Shown here piece by piece: positions 1 through 8,351 of a stretch of DNA of 64,000 nt (within the stretch, counting starts at the first letter, position 1; each line of letters starts with the position of its first letter). The translations under genes and the position numbers were made by a program. The notes below the pieces were generated by a model. The model ran no database searches, was not told the origin of the DNA, and was given only the letters and a program-made list of their open reading frames with translations. This stretch comes from Sporolactobacillus terrae DSM 11697 (lineage in GTDB: Bacteria; Bacillota; Bacilli; Bacillales; Sporolactobacillaceae), in assembly GCF_000648615.1 (NCBI RefSeq), contig NZ_JFZC01000047.1, positions 1-64,000 on the forward strand, in the 5' to 3' direction.

Positions 1-250
1 TGATGAAATTGCCGCTTATCGTTCTACACCAAAGCAAAATCATAAACTTTCTTTACCTGTGAGAAAAACCAAGCTGTGCTTGGTCCTTAATCTCCAGCCA
101 TGTGTGATGGGCTCGTGTCTTTTCGGTGCTGAATCACCGCTTCGGTTACTCGCTGCCGCGGGCAGTCCAGGAGCCTCCTCAGACAGACAGGAATCTGCGC
201 TTTGATTCTTAGCCAAAACACGGGTCTATTGGTTTGAAAGACGAATCAGA
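1..250. repeat. Dispersed intergenic repeat, copy A
   Basis: No convincing gene lies in the first 260 bases. Bases 118-235 share a core with 19510-19690: GGTGCTGAATC, then CGCTTCGGTTACTCGCT, a CCGCGGGC block, TCCTCAGACAG, and a tail TTTGATTCT...TCTATTGG. Bases 34-90 (AAAATCATAAACTTT, then CCAAGC/GCTTGG) match the segment that follows the core in the 19.6 kb copy, so the window seems to open in the tail of one unit followed by another. Function unknown. Confidence 0.6.
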
Positions 251-266
251 TACTTTCTTACTCCTT

Positions 267-300
267 AAAAAAAATGCTCCCCGCTGTTTACGGAGAGCAT
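267..300 (-). terminator. Terminator of the tRNA gene
   Basis: On the minus strand, 11 bases downstream of the tRNA, a hairpin (arms ATGCTC/GAGCAT plus CCG/CGG) is followed by eight T residues (267-274). This is a standard intrinsic terminator and indicates a monocistronic tRNA. Confidence 0.85.
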
Positions 301-310
301 CTCATTTCTA

Positions 311-382
311 GAGGGCGTACGGGAATTGAACCCGCGATCATGGAATGAGAATCCATTGGCTTAACCACTTGCCCAACGCCCT
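311..382 (-). tRNA. tRNA-Glu(CUC), atypical
   Basis: The minus strand folds into a full cloverleaf: 7-bp acceptor stem AGGGCGT/ACGCCCT, D arm GGC/GCC with GG in the loop, 5-bp anticodon stem ATGGA/TCCAT with loop TTCTCAT (anticodon CTC, reading GAG), 4-base variable loop, and T arm GCGGG/CCCGT with loop TTCAATT. It has its own promoter and terminator. Unusual points: the acceptor begins A1-U72 rather than G1-C72, the unpaired base 73 would be C, the D stem has G11-C24 where bacterial tRNA-Glu normally has U11-A24, and no 3' CCA is encoded. Being a tRNA is secure; the Glu assignment rests on the anticodon only. Confidence 0.8.
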
Positions 383-398
383 ATACCATGTTTGCACG

Positions 399-467
399 CT
401 GAATAGGCGTTTTAACCACCCATTCAGCACGACAAACATTATACCACAGTTTTGATCATTGATTCAA
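399..467 (-). promoter_or_regulatory. Promoter and leader hairpin of the tRNA
   Basis: On the minus strand, TTGAAT (462-467) and a perfect TATAAT (438-443) are 18 bases apart. The short transcribed leader carries an inverted repeat with arms GCTGAAT/ATTCAGC (399-429), which could be a processing hairpin. Confidence 0.7.
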
Positions 468-526
468 GCAATTATTTTTAATTTCTGGATGTGATACTTA
501 CCTCGGATGACCTTATCGTATGAGGT

Positions 527-1180
527 TTAAACGCTTGCGGCAATAATTTTCACGCCTGAGCTGGCTCCGATTCGTGAGGCACCTGCTTCAATCATCGCTT
601 CCGCATCTGCCTTAGAGTGAATGCCCCCGGCTGCCTTGACACCAATTCCGCTGCCCACCGTCTTCCGCATCAGTGCAACATCTTTCACGGTTGCCCCACC
701 GCTAGAGAATCCGGTTGAGGTCTTGACATAATCTGCGCCTGCTTGAACCGCTAATTGGCAGGCCAGTACCTTTTCATCGTCGCTAAGCAGGCAAGCTTCA
801 ATGATCACTTTAACAAGCGCTTGCTTGTTTGCCGCTGCAACAACAGCACCAATATCCGATTCTACTGCATCCGTTTGCCCACTTTTTAGGGCACCGATAT
901 TGATCACCATATCGACTTCATCAGCGCCTTTAGCAATTGCATCTTTAGTTTCAAATGCCTTCGCTTCACTCGTTGACGCACCCAGCGGGAAGCCGATCAC
1001 CGTGCACACCTTTGTTTTGCTGTTCTTTAGTTGATCAGCCGCTAGACGAACCCAACACGGGTTAATGCAGACGGAGGCAAACCCGAACTTTTTGGCTTCA
1101 TCTGTAATTCTGATAATCTCTGCTTCTGTTGCTTCTGGTTTAAGAACCGTATGGTCAATATAGCTCGCAAGTTTATTCAT
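527..1180 (-). CDS. deoC: Deoxyribose-phosphate aldolase
   Basis: Cleaves 2-deoxyribose 5-phosphate to acetaldehyde and glyceraldehyde 3-phosphate, the last step of deoxynucleoside catabolism in the cytoplasm. The 217-residue product has the family length. The Schiff-base lysine is seen in [14 protein letters not shown] (K153), and the C-terminal phosphate-binding part [24 protein letters not shown] is intact. A GTG at 1192 is in frame, but it overlaps the Shine-Dalgarno AAGGGTG, which sits 9 bases before the ATG at 1180, so I use that ATG. It is the last gene of a deoB-pdp-deoC operon, 29 bases after pdp. No strong terminator is visible behind it. Confidence 0.95.
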   Translation of the reverse strand: MNKLASYIDHTVLKPEATEAEIIRITDEAKKFGFASVCINPCWVRLAADQLKNSKTKVCTVIGFPLGASTSEAKAFETKDAIAKGADEVDMVINIGALKSGQTDAVESDIGAVVAAANKQALVKVIIEACLLSDDEKVLACQLAVQAGADYVKTSTGFSSGGATVKDVALMRKTVGSGIGVKAAGGIHSKADAEAMIEAGASRIGASSGVKIIAASV

Positions 1181-1209
1181 CGAATTGATCACCCTTATTC
1201 TTTATTTCT

Positions 1210-2508
1210 TTAGCTGATAATGCGGCGAATCAGTTGCAACGGCTCGGCCTGCTCGGTTATCGAAATACTCTGTTCCAGTTTTTCTAAGACGTGATCGATA
1301 TCCTCAGTATCCGCATGAATGGTCAACAACGATTCGCCTTCTTTTACTTTGTCGCCAACCTTTTTATGCAAGACAATTCCAGTCGCATGATTGATTGAAT
1401 CTTCTTTTGTTGCGCGCCCAGCGCCAAGCAGCATCGCCGCAAGTCCTATTTGATCCGCCTTTAATCGTGCCACGACTCCTGAAGATGATGCCCGAAACTC
1501 GAATTGATGCTGTGCTTTCGGCAACCGTTCCGGATGGTCGATAATCTCCGGATCACCGCCTTGGTTGGTGATGAACTGCTTAAATTTTTCATAGGCCTTT
1601 CCTTGAGCAAGCGCTTGTTCAAGCTGCTTGCGTGCATCCGGCAAATGGTCCGCTTTGCCGGCAAAAAGCACCATGCGGCTGCCAAGTTCATAAACCAATT
1701 CCTTTAAATCACTCGGTCCATTTCCTTTTAATGTCTCAATGGCTTCTTTTACTTCAAGCGCGTTGCCGATTGCATAGCCAAGCGGCTGCGCCATATCCGT
1801 AATCACTGCGGACGTTTCCCGCCCCACATGTTTTCCAATCTGAACCATCGTCTTGGCCAAGCGTATGGCATCGCGTTCATTTTTCATAAAAGCGCCGTCG
1901 CCGCAGGTTACTTCGAGAACAATCGCATCCGCGCCGGCAGCAATTTTCTTGCTCATAATCGAGCTGGCAATCAGCGGAATCGATTCAACCGAACCGCTGA
2001 CATCACGCAGTGCATAAAGTTTTTTATCGGCAGGCACAAGATCGCCTGTTTGTCCGATTACCGCAATATGATCATGATTGACATGATCGATGAACTGCTT
2101 ACCGCTCATCTCCACAGAAAATCCGGGAATGGACTCCAGCTTGTCAATCGTTCCTCCGGTAAATCCAAGGCCGCGTCCACTCATTTTCGCAACCTTTACA
2201 CCAAGTGAGGCTACAAGCGGCGCCAAAACAAGTGTGGTCGTATCACCAACACCGCCGGTCGAATGTTTATCCACTTTCTTTCCGGCAATTGCAGACAAAT
2301 CTACGGTATCGCCTGAATCAACCATTGCACGTGTCAGTTCGGCAATTTCGGCATCATTCATGTCTCGAAAACAAATCGCCATGGCAAGTGCGCTGGCTTG
2401 GTAATCGGGGATTGTGCCGCCTACATAGCCTTCAATGAAAAAGCGGATCTCCTCAGGAGACATAACGCCTCCGTCTCGCTTCTTCGTGATGATGTCAACC
2501 ATTCTCAT
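1210..2508 (-). CDS. pdp: Pyrimidine-nucleoside phosphorylase
   Basis: Phosphorolyses thymidine, uridine and deoxyuridine to base plus (deoxy)ribose 1-phosphate. The 432-residue protein matches the family throughout: an N-terminal alpha domain, the phosphate-binding segment [13 protein letters not shown] (about residues 81-93), [23 protein letters not shown] (about 108-130), and a C-terminal domain with the lipoyl-like [25 protein letters not shown] lies just upstream of the ATG. It sits 17 bases after deoB and feeds deoB and deoC. Thymidine phosphorylase (deoA) is the close alternative; the Bacillus-type operon favours Pdp. Confidence 0.93.
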   Translation of the reverse strand: MRMVDIITKKRDGGVMSPEEIRFFIEGYVGGTIPDYQASALAMAICFRDMNDAEIAELTRAMVDSGDTVDLSAIAGKKVDKHSTGGVGDTTTLVLAPLVASLGVKVAKMSGRGLGFTGGTIDKLESIPGFSVEMSGKQFIDHVNHDHIAVIGQTGDLVPADKKLYALRDVSGSVESIPLIASSIMSKKIAAGADAIVLEVTCGDGAFMKNERDAIRLAKTMVQIGKHVGRETSAVITDMAQPLGYAIGNALEVKEAIETLKGNGPSDLKELVYELGSRMVLFAGKADHLPDARKQLEQALAQGKAYEKFKQFITNQGGDPEIIDHPERLPKAQHQFEFRASSSGVVARLKADQIGLAAMLLGAGRATKEDSINHATGIVLHKKVGDKVKEGESLLTIHADTEDIDHVLEKLEQSISITEQAEPLQLIRRIIS

Positions 2509-2525
2509 TTTGGCTCACCTCGAAT

Positions 2526-3719
2526 TTAGTTTAAGAAACTTAGGAAGCTTTCACCCGTTTTCGGCATTTCCACAGCAAAATTATCGGCCACAGTCGCACC
2601 TAAATCAGCAAATGTCTGTCGAACGGGGAGCGCTTCGACTGAAGAAAAGGATGGTGAATAGACGAGCAGCGGTACAAATTCACGTGTATGATCCGTTCCT
2701 CGGAACCCCGGATCATTGCCGTGGTCCGCCGTAATCATCAACAGATCATCTTTTTTCAATTTTGGAAGTGCTTCACCGAGCTGACGGTCAAACGCCTCCA
2801 ACGCTTTCCCAAAAAGAACCGGCTCGCGGCGATGCCCGTATTTGGCGTCAAAATCGACGAGGTTCGTGAAGCTTAGCCCATGAAAATCACGGTCAAGCAG
2901 TGCAATGAACCGCTCCATACCATCTTCGTTGCTGACGGTGTGCCATCCTTCTTTTATTCCTTTGCCACTGAAAATATCATTAATTTTCCCGACTGCCAGC
3001 GTATCCAGTCCCGCATCATCTAGAAAATTGAGCGCGGTTTTTTCAGGCGGAACCAATGTCAGATCGCGACGATTGGCTGTGCGTTCAAACGTATCCGCAG
3101 AGTTGCCCACATATGGACGTGCAATGACCCGGCCGAGGTGATAGGGCTCATCAATGGTCAGCTTACGTGCATATTCACAAATTTTGTAGAGTTCCTCAAG
3201 CGGGATCACATGCTCATGGGCTGCAATCTGCAGTACTGAATCTCCGGATGTGTAAACAATGAGTTCACCGGTCTTCAGTTGACGCTCACCAAGTTTCTGG
3301 ATAATTTCCGTTCCGCTCGCCGGCTTGTTCCAGAGGACTTTTCTGCCGCTGAAAGATTCAATCTTTTGAATCAGTTCATCGGGAAAGCCATTTGGAAATG
3401 TATGCAGCGGCGTCCTAACCGGAAGCCCCATCATTTCCCAATGCCCGTCCATACTGTCCTTTCCAGCCGACACTTCGTGCATTTTCGTATAATAGGCCAG
3501 TGGCTGCTCCTGAATCGGAACACCTTGAATTGGTCGTTCCGGACGAATATTGGATAAGCCTAACTTTGTTAAATTGGGGACGTTCAATCCATTCATTGCT
3601 TCTGCTGTATGGCCCAAGGTGTCGCAGCCTTCATCATTATAGTTTGCTGCATCGGTTGCTTCGCCAATACCAACCGAATCCAAGACAATGATATGAATCC
3701 GTTTAAAGCGTTTGGTCAT
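2526..3719 (-). CDS. deoB: Phosphopentomutase
   Basis: Interconverts (deoxy)ribose 1-phosphate and 5-phosphate, linking nucleoside phosphorolysis to DeoC. The 397-residue protein is of the usual length for this alkaline-phosphatase-superfamily enzyme. The metal-binding N-terminus [17 protein letters not shown], the catalytic-Thr region [22 protein letters not shown], and the C-terminal metal ligands [24 protein letters not shown] are all present. AGGAGG lies 4 bases before the ATG. First gene of deoB-pdp-deoC; its promoter should lie in 3720-3810. Confidence 0.95.
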   Translation of the reverse strand: MTKRFKRIHIIVLDSVGIGEATDAANYNDEGCDTLGHTAEAMNGLNVPNLTKLGLSNIRPERPIQGVPIQEQPLAYYTKMHEVSAGKDSMDGHWEMMGLPVRTPLHTFPNGFPDELIQKIESFSGRKVLWNKPASGTEIIQKLGERQLKTGELIVYTSGDSVLQIAAHEHVIPLEELYKICEYARKLTIDEPYHLGRVIARPYVGNSADTFERTANRRDLTLVPPEKTALNFLDDAGLDTLAVGKINDIFSGKGIKEGWHTVSNEDGMERFIALLDRDFHGLSFTNLVDFDAKYGHRREPVLFGKALEAFDRQLGEALPKLKKDDLLMITADHGNDPGFRGTDHTREFVPLLVYSPSFSSVEALPVRQTFADLGATVADNFAVEMPKTGESFLSFLN

Positions 3720-3773
3720 GGGATCCTCCTATTAAGTAAAACGGTTCGAAAAAACCGCGTATTTGTCACTCGC

Positions 3774-3796
3774 GTAAAATCTATCTCCCATTTTAC
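3774..3796. promoter_or_regulatory. Inverted repeat upstream of deoB
   Basis: Perfect 7-base arms GTAAAAT/ATTTTAC around a 9-base spacer, 55 bases upstream of deoB. Its position suits an operator for the deo operon. No DeoR-type gene is nearby and I did not find a clear -35/-10 pair, so this is tentative. Confidence 0.35.
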
Positions 3797-3810
3797 CCCA
3801 ACCCATAAAA

Positions 3811-3868
3811 AGGAGCAAAAAACTCCGAATCAGGCGTTCCGTGGCCTGATCCAGAGTCTTTTGCTCCT
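3811..3868 (-). terminator. Terminator of the panE-like gene
   Basis: A long imperfect hairpin: outer arms AGGAGCAAAA/TTTTGCTCCT and an inner stem ATCAGGC/GCCTGAT. On the minus strand it ends in a run of T. It separates the dehydrogenase gene from the deo operon. Confidence 0.75.
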
Positions 3869-3891
3869 GTCTGCTCATTGCACTGTTTCGT

Positions 3892-4845
3892 TCATTCTTC
3901 GTTGTATTTTCTGGATTCTTCCTTCAGATGAACAAGGTCGACAAGCATGGCGTGATAAGGCGCCTGAAGTCCATGCTTCTCTGCAAGGCGGACAATCGCG
4001 CCATTGATGTAATCCACTTCGGTCGGCCGATTCGTGCTCATATCCTGATGCATTGACGGATAGTGGCGCGGATTGCCGACCTCCGATACATACATCACTT
4101 GATCAACCAGCGCATCTTTTGTTTCTTCCATTTTAATGCCCTCTGCATCGATCGCTGTGTAGGCTTCATCGATCAATTTGCGCGCCATTTCTTTCGCATT
4201 TTTGTAAGCAGCGAATTGACCCATTTTAATATTCATCAGTGTACAAAGGGTATTAACAACCGAGTTAAAGACAAGCTTGGTCCAGACGGTACCCATATAG
4301 TCTTTCTGAACCGTCGGATGCATTAATGCCTTTTCCATTTCGTCGGCAACCTTATAGATGAAGTCATTCGGCTCGCCTTCAACACGGACAATATGCGCAT
4401 GACCGCCGCCTCGTTTACCAATGAAGTCTACCTTACCCGGCCCTTTCAGTACGGTCGCAATCATTGCGGTTCCGGCAATAATGCGCGTACGCGGCACAAA
4501 CTGTGCAATGTATTCAGCACCGCCAAAGCCGTTTTGATTGGTCATCACATAGGTATTCTCCCCAATGAAAGGTTTGCAGCGTTCCATTGTTTCCACCGTA
4601 TGCATGTCTTTAACAAAGACAATCGCCAGTTCCGGTGCTTCATGATATTCTTCCGGATAGCTGATACTGACATCAACAAAGCGTTCATCTTTTCCATCGC
4701 GCCACACATGGACGCCTCCATTTTTTTTGATCGCTTCAACATTGGGTTCCCATGTGTCGACAAAATGAACGTCATTGCCTGCCTCCTGCAGCAGAACACC
4801 GTACCTTAACCCCATTGCGCCTGCACCGATCACAACAATCTTCAT
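3892..4845 (-). CDS. Ketopantoate-reductase-family dehydrogenase
   Basis: A 317-residue NAD(P)-dependent 2-oxoacid reductase of the PanE/ApbA family. The N-terminal Rossmann motif is MKIVVIGAGAMGLRYG; the C-terminal all-helical domain contains WTKLVFNSVVNTLCTLM, with the conserved catalytic-lysine region of the family. An upstream in-frame ATG (4947) would add 34 very basic residues encoded by leader RNA; AAGGAG is 8 bases before the ATG at 4845, so that start is chosen. The role may be ketopantoate to pantoate (CoA synthesis), but family members in lactic bacteria also act as D-2-hydroxyacid (D-mandelate type) dehydrogenases, and no pan genes adjoin. It is a single gene behind a long attenuator-like leader. 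Confidence 0.75.
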   Translation of the reverse strand: MKIVVIGAGAMGLRYGVLLQEAGNDVHFVDTWEPNVEAIKKNGGVHVWRDGKDERFVDVSISYPEEYHEAPELAIVFVKDMHTVETMERCKPFIGENTYVMTNQNGFGGAEYIAQFVPRTRIIAGTAMIATVLKGPGKVDFIGKRGGGHAHIVRVEGEPNDFIYKVADEMEKALMHPTVQKDYMGTVWTKLVFNSVVNTLCTLMNIKMGQFAAYKNAKEMARKLIDEAYTAIDAEGIKMEETKDALVDQVMYVSEVGNPRHYPSMHQDMSTNRPTEVDYINGAIVRLAEKHGLQAPYHAMLVDLVHLKEESRKYNEE

Positions 4846-4950
4846 CCTTCTCGTCTCCTTTTCGTATAGTCTCTTTTTTCTCATCTCTCTTTGTCTTTCC
4901 TGCCTCTTTTTCTGATGGGTTTCTCCCATTCGCTTCTCTTTTTCCATACG

Positions 4951-4985
4951 AAAAGCCCCATTCAGGGAATTCTGAATGGGGCTTT
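4951..4985 (-). terminator. Leader terminator before the panE-like gene
   Basis: A perfect 14-base inverted repeat (AAAGCCCCATTCAG at 4952-4965 and its complement at 4972-4985) ending in TTTT on the minus strand. It lies between the mapped promoter and the coding sequence, 106 bases before the start, so it would stop transcription of its own gene unless an alternative fold forms. Confidence 0.75.
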
Positions 4986-5140
4986 CTCAAGTCCCGCTCA
5001 GAACGAAGAGGACTCGAGGTACACGCGATCGTTTATCGACGGTGATGCACCTGAGCCCTAGCTAATCAAAATGACGACTACTTTTATCGTTCTGAACTGA
5101 AACATAATGGTAACCTTCTTGAAAGACAATTTTTGTGAGT
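4986..5140 (-). ncRNA. Riboswitch-like structured leader (no known class recognised)
   Basis: Minus-strand leader with nested, well-paired helices. P1 is CAGAACGA (5094-5087) with TCGTTCTG (5006-4999), extendable to 10 bp. Inside are a small hairpin TAGTC/GATTA (5080-5063) and a long helix GGGCTCAGGTGCA (5058-5046) with TGTACCTcGAGTCC (5023-5010), tipped by CGAT/ATCG. The 3' strand of P1 overlaps TTCTGAGCGGG (5003-4993), which can pair with CCC...TCAGAA (4981-4970), the 5' arm of the following terminator. P1 formation would therefore free the terminator, the logic of an OFF-type riboswitch. It lacks T-box, SAM, TPP, FMN, lysine, purine, ykkC or THF signatures that I know. Confidence 0.55.
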
Positions 5141-5146
5141 GTTGTT

Positions 5147-5175
5147 AGTTTACATGATCCCTTTATGAATGTCAA
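5147..5175 (-). promoter_or_regulatory. Sigma-A promoter of the structured leader
   Basis: A perfect -35 TTGACA (5175-5170) and -10 TAAACT (5152-5147) are separated by 17 bases. Transcription would start near 5140, giving a leader of about 295 bases before the panE-like start codon. Confidence 0.7.
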
Positions 5176-5220
5176 TAGAATTTTAAGAATATTTATATTT
5201 AAGAATTAATACCCGTCGAG

Positions 5221-5345
5221 AAAACATGCCATGCCTACTCAAACAAGTTCGCTCTATCCTTTAGGGGCCTGAATCAACACTTTGGTGCCCACTTTCCGCG
5301 GACGATCCGCGAGCCTCCTCAGACAGGTTCCGCTGGCATGCGGCC
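5221..5345. repeat. Dispersed repeat, degenerate copy B
   Basis: Contains GGTGC, CCGCGG and GAGCCTCCTCAGACAG in the same order as the cores near 150 and 19540, followed by a CCGCTGGCATGCGG block. No gene is visible here. Confidence 0.5.
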
Positions 5346-5355
5346 CGATTAGATG

Positions 5356-5404
5356 AAAAAAAGGTGCCTCATCGTCAAAATGAATTGACGTTTGAGACAC
5401 CTTT
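5356..5404 (-). terminator. Terminator of the opuA operon
   Basis: Minus strand: hairpin with arms AAAGGTGTCTCA/TGAGGCACCTTT and an inner GTCAA/TTGAC, followed by seven T. It begins 11 bases after the opuAC stop. Confidence 0.9.
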
Positions 5405-5414
5405 GTTCGTTCGA

Positions 5415-6299
5415 TCAATCTTTTAGGTCATTGATCGAATCGATCTTTACATAGGACGGAACAACGAGTCCAAGCTTTGTTCCCTCCAAATTCGGACCTA
5501 GATCGGTAACCTTACTTTTAAATTGTTTCATGTAATCAGCATGTGTCGTCGGCAGCCATGCGGCAACGATGGCATCATCACTGCCCTTAGCCAGTCCAGC
5601 CCACATTTGTCCGGCACCCAGCTGTTCAAGCGTTACGTTGTAGCCTAAATCTTCAAGTACCGCTGCCACAACATTCGTGCTGGCAATTTCAGAAGCCCAA
5701 GCTACATAACCGAGCTTGATGCTCTTGCCGCTGACTTTATTAGCACCTTTTGTCCATGCGCTGACTTTGTCTGCATTATCCTTAACCCATTGGGCGGCTG
5801 CTTTCTTCGCATCGGTACCGTTTTGAATCGAGAGCATTACTTTTCCCATATCATCAGCAGTCCAAGAGAATTGATCCAGAACCTTGGTTGCATTCGGGTC
5901 TTTCTTTTCGAAGCCCTTATGAACGACGGTATGAATTTTCTCTTCTTTCCCATAAATACCCTTCGGATCCTTCAGATACTTCAGATCATATTTCTGGAAC
6001 ATCCAATGCGGCGTCCAGCCGGTAACGACGATCGGTTCTTTTTTCTTAATCGCTTTATCAAGTGCAGCAATCATCGTTGACTCAGAACCGGACTGTACCG
6101 TCCAATTGCTCAGCTCGTAATCCTTAATGACTTTGTCGGTCAGTTTCATTTCGCCTGCGCCAGGATCAATACCGATAATTTTGTGATCGACTTTATTGCC
6201 AAACGCATCGGCATTTCCTGAACTCTGACTCTGACATCCGGCTAGCGTCAAGGCAACTAAAATAAACAGACTCATCATGATACGATTCATTTTCTTCAA
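5415..6299 (-). CDS. opuAC: Glycine betaine ABC importer, binding lipoprotein
   Basis: Extracellular, lipid-anchored substrate-binding protein (OpuAC type, 294 residues, close to the 293 of Bacillus) that delivers betaine-type osmoprotectants to OpuAB. The lipobox is LTLAGC near residue 20. The ligand domain has the aromatic segments GWTPHWMFQKYDL and GYVAWASEIAS typical of the betaine cage. Start: a TTG at 6299 lies 8 bases after GGGGGA and 1 base after the opuAB stop; the internal ATG at 6290 has no spaced Shine-Dalgarno. Third gene of opuAA-opuAB-opuAC. Confidence 0.93.
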   Translation of the reverse strand: MKKMNRIMMSLFILVALTLAGCQSQSSGNADAFGNKVDHKIIGIDPGAGEMKLTDKVIKDYELSNWTVQSGSESTMIAALDKAIKKKEPIVVTGWTPHWMFQKYDLKYLKDPKGIYGKEEKIHTVVHKGFEKKDPNATKVLDQFSWTADDMGKVMLSIQNGTDAKKAAAQWVKDNADKVSAWTKGANKVSGKSIKLGYVAWASEIASTNVVAAVLEDLGYNVTLEQLGAGQMWAGLAKGSDDAIVAAWLPTTHADYMKQFKSKVTDLGPNLEGTKLGLVVPSYVKIDSINDLKD

Positions 6300-6300
6300 G

Positions 6301-7149
6301 TTAGGATTCCCCCGTTTTTTTATTTCGCGTATTTTGTGAAATGCGGTCCAGCATGATCGCAATAATCACGATCGCAAGACCCGCTTCAACACCAATGTCG
6401 GTACGCAGTGATGTTACTGCGAGATAGACATCGGCACCAAGTCCCGGTGCGCCAACCAGTGACGCAACAACGACCATTGACAGTGAAAGCATAATGCTTT
6501 GATTGACACCGGCCATGACGGTCGGCGCTGCTATTGGAATTTGGACTTTAAAGAGTTTTTGCCAAGTGGTCGAGCCAAATGCATCTGAAGCCTCTATTAA
6601 ATCTGATGGAACCTGACGAATGCCGAGTCCGGTCATACGAATCGTCGGCGGCATGGCAAACACAATCGTTGCCACAACTCCCGGAGGCATGCCGGTACCA
6701 AACAGAAAAATAGCTGGAATCAAGTAAACAAATGAAGGCATGGTCTGCATAAAGTCAAGAATTGGCGTCATAATGCGATGAAACGTTTTATTGATCCCAG
6801 CCAAGATTCCAAGTGGAAACCCAATAAGAATCGACAAAACAACCGAGGTCAGAACAAGCGCAAACGTCTGCATCGCGTGTGCCCAATAACCTAAATCATA
6901 AATTAAGACCAAACCGATCAAAGTAAATAAAGCAACTCCGATACCGCGACGCCAAAAAGCGATGGCCACGCAAATTAAAATGAAAACAATCGGCGTCATT
7001 AAAGCAAAGATCCAGACCAGACTGTCCACAAAACTCTGTATTCCTGAAGCAATGTAACCGAAAAACCCTTCAAAATGATCCGTGATGAATTGAATCAGCA
7101 AATCAGCCCAGTGGCCGATCGGAATTTTTGGCAAAAACGTTTCATTCAT
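6301..7149 (-). CDS. opuAB: Glycine betaine ABC importer, permease
   Basis: Membrane subunit of the OpuA importer, 282 residues, the same length as Bacillus OpuAB. Several hydrophobic segments are visible (WIFALMTPIVFILICVAIAFW, GVALFTLIGLVLIYDLGYW and others), followed by the permease EAA-like loop DLIEASDAFGSTTWQKLFKVQIPIA that contacts the ATPase. Its ATG overlaps the opuAA stop by 4 bases (ATGA), and GAGGAGG is 10 bases upstream, so the two are translationally coupled. Confidence 0.95.
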   Translation of the reverse strand: MNETFLPKIPIGHWADLLIQFITDHFEGFFGYIASGIQSFVDSLVWIFALMTPIVFILICVAIAFWRRGIGVALFTLIGLVLIYDLGYWAHAMQTFALVLTSVVLSILIGFPLGILAGINKTFHRIMTPILDFMQTMPSFVYLIPAIFLFGTGMPPGVVATIVFAMPPTIRMTGLGIRQVPSDLIEASDAFGSTTWQKLFKVQIPIAAPTVMAGVNQSIMLSLSMVVVASLVGAPGLGADVYLAVTSLRTDIGVEAGLAIVIIAIMLDRISQNTRNKKTGES

Positions 7150-8351
7150 ACGTTCTGAACCTCCTCAGCCTTAGTGAAGGCGGTGTTTCCGGCCAGAGCA
7201 TGAATGATTGCGGCACGGCGCACCAGTCCGCGTAACCTGCCCTGTTCATCAACAACAGCAAGCGGAATCGTGGACTTGGAAATATCTTCAAACAAGTCAC
7301 TCAGATGAGTGTCTACTTGTACCGGTTTCACTTCCTGTACGATCTCCCTCAGCGGTGTACCTGATTTAGATGCTGCCGCAGCGTCATCCGCATCCACCAC
7401 ACCGAGCAATTTTTTATTGCGGTCTACAGCAAAAATACTGGAAATGCCATTGTCATTCATTAGCTGCAATGCCACACGTGCACCACGGTCACAAGTCATT
7501 GCCTCCGCACGCGTCATAATATGGCCGGCCGTGATGACTTTGCTCAAGTCAACATCCTCAACAAAGTGTTCCACATATTCATTAGCCGGATTCATCAAGA
7601 TATCTTCCGGCGAGCCAATTTGAACAATTTGTCCATCTTTCATGAGTGCGATTCGGTCACCAATGCGCAACGCTTCATCCAGGTCATGTGTAATGAACAC
7701 AATTGTTTTTTGCATATCGCTCTGCAAATCGAGCAACTGATCCTGCATTTCTTTACGGATTAATGGATCGAGCGCACTAAATGCCTCGTCCATAAGCAGA
7801 ATATCCGTATCACTGGCTAACGCTCTTGCCAAACCGACACGCTGCTGCATCCCCCCGGACAGCTGATCCGGAAAGCTGTCCTCATAACCTTTCAGCCCGA
7901 CACGTATGAGGGCTTGACGTGCACGTTCCTTTCGTTCCTCTTTATCAACGCCTTGGATCTCCAACCCAAACAGCGTGTTATCAAGAACTGTTCGATGTGG
8001 AAACAGTGCGAACCCTTGAAAAACCATACTGATTTTTTTACGGCGTACCGTGCGCAATTGCTCGGCATTCATTCGCGTAATATCTTCGCCATCAATCAGA
8101 ATCGTTCCTGAAGTCGGATTGATTAACCGATTCAACAATCGAACAAGTGTCGACTTGCCACTGCCCGATAAGCCCATGATGACAAAGATCTCATTGGATT
8201 CTACGTTAAAGGTTGCACCAGCCACACCAACATTTAAGTCAGTTTTTTCTTTAATCGCTTGTTTGCTTAGCCCTTTTTTCAAAAGTTCCAACCCGCGTTT
8301 CGGACTTTTTCCGAATATCTTAGTTGCTTGCTTCACCTCAAGCTTTTTCAT
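7146..8351 (-). CDS. opuAA: Glycine betaine ABC importer, ATPase with CBS pair
   Basis: ATP-hydrolysing subunit of the osmoprotectant importer, 401 residues. Walker A GLSGSGKST, Q-loop MVFQGFALFPHRT, signature LSGGMQQR, Walker B ILLMDEAFSALD and the switch histidine ITHD are in order in the first 240 residues. A C-terminal tandem CBS module (about 275-390, beginning AGHIMTRAEAMT) is the ionic-strength or nucleotide sensor in this family. First gene of the operon, 200 bases from the palindromic operator shared with the divergent regulator. Confidence 0.95.
   Translation of the reverse strand: MKKLEVKQATKIFGKSPKRGLELLKKGLSKQAIKEKTDLNVGVAGATFNVESNEIFVIMGLSGSGKSTLVRLLNRLINPTSGTILIDGEDITRMNAEQLRTVRRKKISMVFQGFALFPHRTVLDNTLFGLEIQGVDKEERKERARQALIRVGLKGYEDSFPDQLSGGMQQRVGLARALASDTDILLMDEAFSALDPLIRKEMQDQLLDLQSDMQKTIVFITHDLDEALRIGDRIALMKDGQIVQIGSPEDILMNPANEYVEHFVEDVDLSKVITAGHIMTRAEAMTCDRGARVALQLMNDNGISSIFAVDRNKKLLGVVDADDAAAASKSGTPLREIVQEVKPVQVDTHLSDLFEDISKSTIPLAVVDEQGRLRGLVRRAAIIHALAGNTAFTKAEEVQNV

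Noticed and set aside
4986-5140. T-box leader upstream of the panE-like gene
   Set aside because: It starts a little like T-box stem I (AGTA near 5082), but the AGAGAG bulge and the TGGNACCGCG antiterminator motif are both absent.
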